A program made the position numbers and the translations under genes. DNA of 64,000 nucleotides from Chrysoperla carnea (lineage: Eukaryota > Arthropoda > Insecta > Neuroptera > Chrysopidae): NCBI RefSeq assembly GCF_905475395.1, contig NC_058338.1, forward strand, positions 94,411,435-94,475,434, written 5' to 3'. Below, one piece after another: positions 10,735-21,500 of this stretch. Below the pieces are notes generated by a model that was given only the letters and a program-made list of their open reading frames with translations, searched no databases and had not been told where the DNA came from. Numbering within the stretch: the first letter of the stretch is position 1; the number at the start of each line of letters is the position of its first letter.

Positions 10735-11215
10735 TTTAGCGAGATTGTGTCGATCGACACAATCGAGATAGATGAATACTTTAAAATAGAAAGTTGTTAT
10801 AAATTAAAAAAGTAACATATGTTTTGTTCGAAACATTTTTCTGCAAAATCTACAGTTTAGGCAAAAACGAACTGAGATGGACTTTTCGAAAAAAATTTTC
10901 CAAAAAATCCAATAAAAGTGGTTTGTTTTTCTATAAAACCATTTTTGTTCAAAAACAATAAACAAACGCACAAAAAGCTTGATTTTTGTTATCAATTATT
11001 GTCTCAACTATTCGGTTTACAAAAAAATGTTTGCGTTTTTATAAAGAATAACTTTATAAATTAATGCATTCATGTAATGTTTGTCAGTTATGAATCAGAG
11101 TGAGATTTTAATTGAACCCAAAAACTTAGATCGAATTCGATGTCGGTATAAGATGTGAAACTAACATTTTTCGTTTAAAGGATTTTCCTGGATTCAATTT
11201 AATCAAGTATATGTT
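10735..11215 (+). repeat. ~480 bp repeat (family C), copy 1
   Basis: It shares long stretches with 60130-60605, including GTTCGAAACATTTTT, CCAATAAAAGTG, GTCAGTTATGAATCAGAGTG and ACTAACATTTTTCGTTT. Complementary sequences near the two flanks make it partly foldback. It sits between two family A copies that point toward each other. Confidence 0.8.
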
Positions 11216-11223
11216 AACTTAAA

Positions 11224-11791
11224 CAAGTGAAAACAAACAATTGACTGAGTTAATTGTTGAAATACCATGTATAGACAGTGTTGATGAAGCAATCGTTTGT
11301 TTTTTGACGTCACGTTAATAAAAAAAGATATCCACTTTTAAATAGCTACACACACACTGATATTCCCATGTTAATGCATACTATAAAATTTGCACCTAAT
11401 AAGCGCCCTCGTGGGTAAACAATGAAGTTTACAAAAAAAATTTTTCAAACAAAAGTTGTTTATTTTTTTATAAAGAACATTTTTTACATTTAAACTTTTG
11501 TTCTATCTCTAACGGTTTACAAGATTGACCCATATTGCTCATTTACGAACTTGACCTCAGTTTTTAGGTCCTGAGTACGCTATAAAAATTTCATCTTGAT
11601 ATCTCTTTTCGTTTTTGAGTTATCGTGTCCACAGACGGACGGACGGACGGACGGACAACCGGAAATGGACTAATTAGGTGATTCTATGAACACCTATACC
11701 AAAATTTTTTTCGTAGCATGAATATTTTTAGGCGTTACAAACTTTGGACTAAACTTAATATACTATGTATATTTCATATATACATGGTATA
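11224..11791 (+). repeat. Family A repeat, full-length copy
   Basis: It runs from CAAGTGAAAACAAACAATTG to TACATGGTATA. It contains five GGAC tetranucleotide units (about 11637-11656), the longest such run among the copies. It is opposite in orientation to the copy at 10039. Confidence 0.9.
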
Positions 11792-12510
11792 AAAAGCACC
11801 CTGTATAAAAAATTACATAATCTGATAGTTAGTAAACAATTTTCTTGATACATACGGTACAATCCAAAAATTTATGCGATATTCCAATTTATAATATTAA
11901 TATAATATAAAATTTAATATGTTTTATTAAATAAGCATATTATTAAATGCTTAAAGCAACAAATTTCATATTTAAACCACGTACACATACGAACGTACCT
12001 ACGTCACACCTAGTCACACTGAATGGATGGATGGAAACATCCCTGATCAGGGCACGTCAATGCAACCCTGATGAAGGGAGTACTGCGTATGGGTACAGCG
12101 AGACAACGTTGTACAAATTATATTTAAATTGGTTTTTGAAGGGTTCTAAATATTACCTACCACCTATAGTTATTGGTAATAGGGTAAAACACCTACTACT
12201 AGTTTTTTTTTTAAATCTATTCTCATATTTAACCAATGATAGAGCAACACTATTTATTTCTATTTAATAAAATATTGTCGCTCGGCTACTAAAAAAAACC
12301 TTCCGGCAAATCAATTTAGAAAAATAATTTACAAAATTCAATTTAGAATTCAATTTTTATCTAAATATAAATATTATTTTATATCTGTATATGTAGAAAT
12401 ATACGGTGTAAAATGCTCGTATGACCTCTATGTACAGATAAATTAAACTCAAATTTTATTAAATCAATTAAATTAATTTTGTGTTTTTCTATCCATTAAT
12501 TCTTTTTTCC
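11792..12510. other. AT-rich stretch with one GC-richer patch
   Basis: Most of this is featureless. A GC-richer patch at about 11975-12110 lies within an open frame of 106 codons (11947-12267), which has no domain I recognise and a low-complexity, hydrophobic end. I do not call it a gene; it could hold an exon or a repeat fragment. Confidence 0.4.
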
Positions 12511-12514
12511 TCAG

Positions 12515-12885
12515 ATTCATTTTGTTTTCTTTGGTGGCGTTTTCTTGAATATCTTTGTTTCTATTTTGATCGGATTGAGGTGAATAAAGTTTGTTATGAA
12601 TTTCTGCACCGACTTTGACCTGCTATCGAACCAAGAACATAGTAAAATTTCAAGAAAATCGCATTAACCTCATATTTTCAATTTTCTCTAATAATTTTTC
12701 GAAAAATGAAGGAATTATCTTTAAATTTGGGTAATAAATGTAACTTATGATCATAAAAAAGTGTGGGATATTTTATCCCGAAACATAACCTCAGTTTTGA
12801 GAAAAACGGAAATTTCAACAACTCTACAGCTCAGGCAAACCATCGGATTTTAACTTTTTTTTAATTCCAGGTTCTTATGTACTTT
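12515..12885 (+). repeat. Family D repeat copy
   Basis: It contains TTTTCTTTGGTGGCGTTTTC, CGAAAAATGAAGG and CGAAACATAACCTCAGTTTT. These recur at 46466-46990, in the palindrome 50886-51675, and in part at 47899-48070. No coding capacity is seen. Confidence 0.75.
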
Positions 12886-13174
12886 CGTATAGTGCGAACG
12901 GTTTCTTTTTCAAAACCTGATTATGAGACGAAACATTATATAACAAAACTCGGAAAAATCCAGATTTGCATCATTACCTGCAAGGTACAAAAATTGAAAA
13001 TTTTCAATTGTGATTGTTAAACAGGAGCTTATATTTTTACTTTGTGTGTAGAAGTAAAAACACGGAAAATTCTGTATATAGAAGTAAAAATACGGAAAAT
13101 ATATTAATATCAACAATATTTATTTTATTGAAATTGTTTGTTTAAAATTGTTTGTTAATACTCAGGTATGCATT

Positions 13175-13975
13175 TACATTTGAGTGAAAACACGCCGATT
13201 TTCGTATCGACGAGAAAGTTCAAAAATGGTACCTAGAAAATTTTAAGTTCCATTCCTTCACCCCGTCCACCCCAACTTTGGAATTTCAAACGGCACTTCC
13301 GACTTAATGATATCTCATTTAAAAGGGCATAAAATTCCTTCTTTAACCATGATAAATAAACGATCTGAAACATCGGACAAGTCTTTATTATATTATAAAA
13401 TTGATATATTATTCTTGTAATATTTTATTTAAAAACAAGGAAAAGCTTCAGTTTCTTAACTTCACTAATTTGGATTAATTAAGTTTTATTTATTTCTTTA
13501 TTTGATTTATTTGATTCTGTGAACAATTTAAATAATTATGAGGAACAGGCTTAGGTATTTTTTGGATTTAATATAATATTTAGAAGGATGTAGTTTGGTA
13601 AGAGTGAGGTTAAGCAAAGATTACCAAGTTATAAAAGTTACCTAAAAAGACATTTTAAATAATATTTGATCAATTTTGGGTAGGGTTGATTTGACCACTT
13701 TTGACGATTTCACCCCCTCCAAACACACGGCTCTAGGGGCAGGGGAATTTTATGCCCTTCCAAATGAGGTAACACAAATTAGGAAGTGTCATTTGAAATT
13801 TCAAATTCGGAGTGGGTGGGGATGAAGAAAGGAAACCTAAAATTTCCTAGGTACCATTTTTGAGCTTTCCCGTCGTTACATAAATCGGCGTGATTTCACT
13901 CAAAACAATAATAACAAATGGTCAAGAGTTATTTATGGTGGGTACTTTTAAAATGATCACACTGTATATTCACTA
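13175..13975. repeat. Family B repeat: inverted copy and direct copy
   Basis: The segment 13175-13365 is an inverted copy and 13735-13975 a direct copy of the unit seen at 1850-2515. Shared marks are GGTACC(A)TTTTTGA, the GTTTTCACTCAAAACAATAA-like run and the TGATCACACTGTAT end. Between them is unrelated AT-rich sequence. Confidence 0.7.
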
Positions 13976-14148
13976 ATTTAATTTATACCTACGTGGATAC
14001 AAATAATTCAGCGAATCGTTCTTTAAAAGGATCGCATTACACAAAAGCTTATCATTTATTTATATGTACATAAACAATTCGGCGAAAAAGTACAATCAAA
14101 CATATTTATTACACGAGATGAAAAATTTTTGAAATAATAGAACGTAGA

Positions 14149-15940
14149 CCAGCCATTCCCAAAGTGGTCTATATCGACCCCTTGGAGTCCATTCGAAAGC
14201 GAAAAGTGTATACGACAGCGAAAATTAGAATAGGAATAATTCTATTAGAATCACAAGGGATTCATGGTATCGAAAATAAGAATAGGGTATCTATTTATAA
14301 ATAATTCTAAAAGCATACAGTCACGGTATAATTGAGAATCGCTTGGACCCAAACGAAAAACATTTTGGGTAAGTGTCGAAAAAAGTTACAGATTATTGGT
14401 AAACGAAGGTTTATAGGTAAAAAAATAGTGACTGATACAATTTGTTAGGGCGTATTAATTCGTGATTGCTTGGCAGATCGTCTTTCTAAGTAATGAAAAT
14501 GATCTTCGAGGCAACAAAATTGAGAAAACACTAACGTAGACCGTAAGATAATGACATATTTATTTGAGTGCCCTATTATATCGCTTTTGCATTGGAGAGG
14601 GCTTCAAAGCATTGCATTGTTGGCTATAATACTTCGAAAATACTTCTAAAACAAGATAATTACCAAGTTTCGTCAGTAAACCTATCTGTAATTTTGATCA
14701 TAACCAGTCCATTATTTAATTTTTGTAGTTTTCGAACGATCATAACAAGTCATATATGAAAAAATTCTAAGGAGTAAATTATTAGTCCTCGAATCGTCGT
14801 TTCTGACGTGAAGTAAAACAGGTTAAACAAAATTCAGCACACATTATGTCGCTGTGAAAGAAACGGTGTTTTGATGTATTTAAGCTTGTAAGGCAGGCGT
14901 AGTTGGATAAAATACTACTAGAGAGGAGGCAAATCATCGTGGAATGGGGAATACAAAAAGTTGGATATAGCTATCTTCAAGCTAAAAGCCTGACCATGAG
15001 CTAGATTACTAATTTATATTGATACCTATGCTTCATTTAGGACCTATTAACTTTAATAGTTTAATTTGTCCTCAAAAAAGCTAAACTTTTGCCATAAGAG
15101 CCATCAACAACAAAAGCAATCAATATCCTTACTTTATTTCTAATAACTTTAAAGGAGAGGAATTTAAAAAAAAAATTTGATATATTTTTATTTTCGTTTA
15201 TTTAAATCAAAAATTCTAGACAATTGAAAAAATTAAGACACAATCATGTGTAACCGTATCGATTAGAGTTTTTTAACCTGCTTGTAGACCAGAAAAACAA
15301 ATATCAATACAGAAAATTGGGAAAATCGGCGATCAAGGCGATCGGCGATAAATTATTACCATTATTACAAAATTGTACTAAAATTTTCTGTTTACTTAAT
15401 CAAATCAAAAAACCCAGAGGTAAAACTTAAATAATAAAAAATGTTCGGAGAAACTCGGTCTTTCTTTTCCCAGTCTACAATTGGCTTTGATCAAATTATT
15501 ATAAACATTAAATAATTCTGTATAATTCGAGAGTCGATAACATCAAATGAATCACTGTACAAGAGAAGGGCTTTATTAACGGATAAAGAGCAAACAAACC
15601 TAGTTTCTGGAGGTTTCTGGACAAACCTACTTTGGCACTATTTCCTATCCATTCTTCTTCAGAAAATTTTGATGGGCTAAGCCTTTTCAAAAGTGCCACT
15701 TTTACTCTTGATAATCAAAACTTGCCTTTTCAAAAGTGCCATATCCCAAAAGGAAATTATATTTTAAAGTAGTCCGACTGTTGTGTAGTCAACTAGGCAA
15801 TATGTAATACGTAAATGTAATAAAATGCTCTAAAAATATCGTAAAATTTTCTTGTACCTCAATCACCGATTAATTTTTATACCATTAACATTATTGTGAG
15901 TTCTTAATAAGGTACTGTGTTAAAAATCAAAATTTTAAAA
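14149..15940. other. Intergenic; possible hAT terminus at its left edge
   Basis: The sequence around 14152-14192 (CAGCCATTCCCAAAGTGG, then CGACCCCTTGGAGTCC) looks like a hAT terminal region, but I find no partner end or duplication. An 18-bp direct repeat, CCTTTTCAAAAGTGCCA, lies at about 15681 and 15724. The rest shows no gene or repeat I can support. Confidence 0.4.
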
Positions 15941-15946
15941 ATAATT

Positions 15947-16080
15947 CAAAATTTTGCCCCGCGAGAGGCCCCAAAACTGTGTTTATTGTGATCAAGAGAC
16001 TATGAACTATCATTCACCGCAAAATAAATCAACATTCACCGTACTTGCTGAAACAGCCGGACTACTTTAAGCAACAATCC
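15947..16080 (+). repeat. ~130 bp repeat (family E), copy 1
   Basis: It shares AAAATTTTGC, ACTGTGTTTATTGTGATCAA, GAACTATCATT and CATTCACCGTACTT with 61290-61400. The copies are diverged and without evident termini. Confidence 0.75.
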
Positions 16081-16442
16081 TTTAACAATATGTGTAATAT
16101 TAATTAATATTAATTGTCACAATGTCGAAAATTTAATATCAGAAATTTTTTAGCTATCGAAACCATCATACAAGGTATATTACATTAACAATTAAGAAAA
16201 AACTAAAATTATTATTCTTATCCGCAATAATTGCGGATGTTTCCAAAGTTATAATACATCATGTATTTAATTCCAAATTTTTTATAATGAAACAATGTAT
16301 AAAAAAAAAATAACGATAATTAGATCCCATTTTACCACCTTTGATTAACCATTAGCTTAAAAAATATGACTTTGGAGTAAAACTTATCAAAGATGGTTAA
16401 AGGGAAATTGGTTACAGAAATAAAGATATACTGGACTCAAAA

Positions 16443-18518
16443 TTATGTTCGTTTATACTTGTTTAAGGATAATTTTGACAATGTTATCAAGTGATTGCTC
16501 TCAGCAGATCCAAGCGCAGATCCAACATACGAATTGTTCCCTCTAATTGTGGATCCACCATAGGAATTGATTGACATATTCGACGGAGTCACTGCAGAAG
16601 ATGACTGAAAATGATTAGAATTACTTTTTGGAGTTATTGTAAAATATATTCGTTTTCTGGGATTCTGGAAAGTCAGTTATTAAAGGATAAAAATATTCGG
16701 TTAAACTTGGTTAGCTATTACGGGCCAGACCTGCCAAAACTATGACCGTGCGACTTAAAATAATTGTTAATCATCGCAATATTTTATCAAATTTTGCTAG
16801 TCCTTTTCCCAAAAAAATTAAGATTTGTTATGAAGACTCTTTGACTCAACTTTTTGAACCATACTTTTCAATTTTGTACGATGATCTCCATGGCATCTAG
16901 GTCAACGAAGTTATACTTTGGCGAAAACTCATTGCAACAACAGCGACGAATGACCTCTCCTTTTCAATTTTGCGTCATTTCAAAACATATCTAAGATCGA
17001 CAATGTCTTAACTTTGGCTAAACAGATTAACCTCGCTCAAGAACATCGCGACTTAGAGGTCGATGCGCACAGAGTTTTGGAAAATTTTTTTCTGTATCAT
17101 ACAAAATTAAGGCGCTATTCTGGTCTAGAATATGCCCTTAAACGAAATTTTCGTAATTCGAATTATTTTCGGAGATACAGTGCATCTTGTAACGCGGCAT
17201 CAAAACCAGTCGAGCGTAGCGCATCGCACAATAAACGGCAAATGTTGCCGGACGACTTCAGATTTCGTTCTTTCTAGGACCTCCAATAGCAGAAGGTCCA
17301 ATCTCTGACGCTAGGTAAAATTTTAAGAATCGCACTATTTGTCAATTTGTAGTAGGTTAAAGTTCTGCTTTCGGTTAAGTATCTTTAAAAATGTGACCCA
17401 TCACGTTTTCAAAACGATATTCCTATAAATAACGAAAATATGAGGGTGTCTTCATCTTAAATGCGACACATTGTATAATCTAGTAAATAAATTAATTCGA
17501 AAAATCACCCTCTGTAATTTATAATTTCTTGTAGGATAAATAAAGAAAATTTGACATGTTTAACTCCTAGTAAAACTTAAAAGAACTACGGAATAAAAAA
17601 AGATCTTAAAGACAATAATTTTTACTTACCAAATTGGAAGCATTTAAAGAATTATTATGTCGTATTTCATTGAAGTTTCGTGTGGCACCATTACCAACAC
17701 TGAAAAGTACCGATGAAGGTTGTCCTTGTGGTTGATTTCTAAAAATAGACTGGGATGGCTGTGGTCTACTTCCAAAAAGTATTTGATTTGCACTCGCAGC
17801 CGAGTTGGGCGTTTGAATACTATGTGATTGACGAGCAGCGCTTTCACGCTATAATTAAAATTTATAATTGTAAAACAGTAAAGGTATATATATATACCTA
17901 TATATATATATATATACTAGCTGACCCGGCAAACGTTGTTTTGCCATATAAATAATTTCCTAGTAATTTCTAGTGTAGACAAAAAATAGCTTACTTATTG
18001 TAAGTATGTATGTATGTATTGTCAACGTTACTACTACACTTGATGCATAAACAATAATGATGGCCGACAACTGTGTAGGGAGTAAGAAAGAAAGGGGACC
18101 GGCTTCGTTTTCATCCCTACTCCTTGCTGTTTACTGGGTCAGAAGTGACACCTGTAGACATCTGGCGGGGATAACTAATTAAATGACGATTGATCAGTTT
18201 TCGACCGGAGAGGAAAAATGATTAAATTACTAAAATGGCTATTAAAAAATAAGGGTTGATCGTAGAAGGGTGAAAATTGAGGATTGTATGTATTTTTGTA
18301 TGTTGTATCATAAAAAAAGAGAAATTAAAAATTTTGTCTAAAAAATAAAAAAAAAAATTTAGGGGTGGACTACCCCTAACATTTAGGGGGATGAAAAATA
18401 GATGTTGGCCGATTCTCAGGCCTACCCAATATGCACACAAAATTTCATCAAAATCGGTCAAGCCGTTTCGGAGGAGTATGGCAACGAAAACTGTGACACG
18501 TGAATTTTATATATTAGA

Positions 18519-18563
<45 letters not shown>

Positions 18564-21500
18564 TATAAAGGGGAAAACAGATAGGGGTGGCTGCTCCCCT
18601 CTAGAGATACACAAAAATGGTTCAGAGTACCCACGAATTTTTAAACTAAAAATTTTCTCCCAAATTTGACCATTCTAACCCTCTTAATATTATCAAATGG
18701 GTTTAATATGAAATTAGAATCAATGAAGCTACCTACAAATTTTCAATTTACCATCTTTATAAAAGGTGGTGAAAATTGAGAAAATGGAAACTAAATTTTT
18801 GCCCTTATTTGGACCCTCGGGGGAAAACAAAGTTATATTTACGAAAAAATGTTTCAAACGAAATTTATATTTTATAAGAAGCATTTTTTACACTGAGACT
18901 TTTCTTCTATCTCTTATGGTTTACAAGAGTCCTACGGATCCAAGACCAAATGGACTTAATGGAGTACGATTGGGAAAATTTCAGCTTGATATCTCCTTTT
19001 CGTTTTTGAGTTATTTTGTTGATGGACAGACAAACGGAAATGGGCTAATTAGGCAATTTTACGAATACCTATAACAAAATTTTGTTTCTAGCATCAATAT
19101 ATCTAAGCGTTACAAACTTATGACTAAATTTAATATACCCTACTCCGATATATTTCATATATAGGGTATAAAAAACTAAATCAAATCATTTTTAAAAACA
19201 AGTTTTTAGAAAAAGGGTTCCCATAAGTTGAAATGGGAAAAAAAGAAATAGCAGAAAAATAAATTTTTAGGTTAACGATTTTCACCAGTATAAACCGGAG
19301 CCAGTGTCTGTGTAACCTCAAAATTTAACTCTAGATTCACGCCTGTTTTCAGATAAATTTATGGTTAAATAAATCTAATTTTAAAATATAAATAATTTTG
19401 CGTTTTTTCTCCTAGATATATTTTTACTTTAACATAGCTTGAATTTATACTTTTCCATATTCTCCATAAATCAACTTGCCTCCATATTTGCCATCGGCTG
19501 GCGATCCCCTTGATTGAGATAGCAAAATTTGACTTTTTGCAAGCAAATGATCTATCAGCTAATAAAAACAAATAAGAAAGACCTTTAAACGGTTTTAACT
19601 CCTAAATTCAACACCCATTTCACCATTTCCAAGAGTCTCGAGTTTAATACAAAATTCGAGTTATATTCGACACAGTAATATCGAACCTTTGTGTTATTGA
19701 AGATAAAAGAAACTGATTTTAACAATTTTCTTACCTTAACATGATCCTGTAGACGTTTGTAATCCTTGTGCAAAGTGTTATAATGTTCGCTCAACTTTAC
19801 ATATTCGGCTTTTAAATTAGCGTACTTTTTAAAAATACACTTAAACATACGTTCTCTTAATCCATTTTGATAATCTATTATCTGAATATTGATTATGATA
19901 ATTACTTGATCAAGTAGAAACACGAGAAATTGGTGACAGTTAAGTGTATACTAAGAAGCTTACGTGACAACTTTCGATAATTCAATGTTTTTTATGTCGC
20001 TTAATAATTTCTAAATAATGTTGAAAAAAAATAGATTTTAGCTTACATCTGGCAAAATATTCCTCTGGGCAATAATACGGCAGTCAAATTCTATATTAAA
20101 ATCGCAAAACGAGCTGTGTGGCACCCATTTTGGTAATTGGTATTTATACACTTCTCAGGGGAGTGAAAAAACAATGATGTTCCTTGTATTTTTTATAAAG
20201 CACATTTTTTATATTTAAACTTTTGTTCTATCTCTCTAACGGTTGAATATATTAAGCAAGACTTTAACATTTCTGAAAAGCATGTAAATTTTTAAGCATC
20301 ATTTCTCAAAACCCATTAGATATACCTATACGAAGCTGTGGGTTCGCTTCAATTGTAACAAAAATAAATATACTTTCAAAATGATAGTAGCAGCTAAAGT
20401 CAAAAGCTCACAGTTTTGGAATTGAACTGCAAAAATTGAGAAAAGTTCGAAAATTTTACAGTTTTTTACGGATTAACTTTTTTTCAACACAACTTTTTTT
20501 TACTTGCAAAACGTAGTTTTACACTCTCCTAAGTGTTCCAAATAACATTCCAACAAAGCAACTTTACATCGCGTTTTGCAATTTTAGTTTTTTTTTTTAA
20601 TGATTTTATTGGCGTATAAGTGAAAGACTTTACTTTTATAATTTATTTTTAAGGACGACCTAACCAACGTAAGATAGATTTATTTCAACTGTCACCAACT
20701 TTGGATTAAAAAGCCTAACGATGCAACAACCTACCTTTTTACATTTCATTTGCATCTCTTCAAGGACAGTTCCGACATCAGCGAAAAACTCTTGTACTTC
20801 AGGTGGAGCTTGCGTCAATAGGATCACTTCACACTTTGGGCTTGATTGACAACATTTTTTTCCTTGAGCTACGAAATAAGATTAAAAGAAATATTGGGCT
20901 AAACGTTTTTTAAGGATGTATGAGCATGACAACAATGTTTGATTTAAAGGCTCAAAATTTGTTTATAGGTAGTCTTTTACTCAAAGAATATGTGGTTAAA
21001 ATTTCAGCTTAGGTATCCGTGCAAATTTTTAAGAAAAAAGTCATTAAAAATCGATATAAAATACATTGGCTCTTATGGAGGAATCTCAAAAAACGACATA
21101 TTTTGGAAGTTTTTGATAGTTTTCATTTGGAATGAATGAAAACAAATTAAAAAAAAACTTTTTAATAGAGAGTAAACATATTAGCAATGAATTAGAAAAG
21201 GAAAAAACTAAGTGTCACCGTCCATATAAGGGACGTAAGAGCAGGGTAGATTAAGGGTTGAAATTATTTTTATCTTATTTTCAACTTTGATGATGAATTT
21301 TGTTATAACTTCATGAATGTAGAAAATTTTATTCTTACCTTTTGTCTTATATCGTCAAGTAATAATATAAATTTATCATCAAAATTGAAAATATCTATTT
21401 TTAAATTTGTGCCCCCACTACCATGCTCATACATCCTTAAATAATACCAAATTAATTTTTCGTTCTTTCACGCTATTTTTAACCCCCGAACCAAAAAAAG

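Noticed and set aside
11947-12267. 106-codon open frame as a gene
   Set aside because: No domain, hydrophobic low-complexity C-terminus, no splice-consistent partner exon.
15508-15699. 63-codon minus-strand frame (MALLKRLSPSKF...)
   Set aside because: A possible donor follows codon 23, but no acceptor or partner exon is found and the start lies in a local direct repeat.
14149-17140. A single ~3 kb hAT element from the CAGCCATTCCC end to the transposase remnant
   Set aside because: No second terminus or 8-bp duplication is found, and exon 5 of the RNF212-like gene lies between them.
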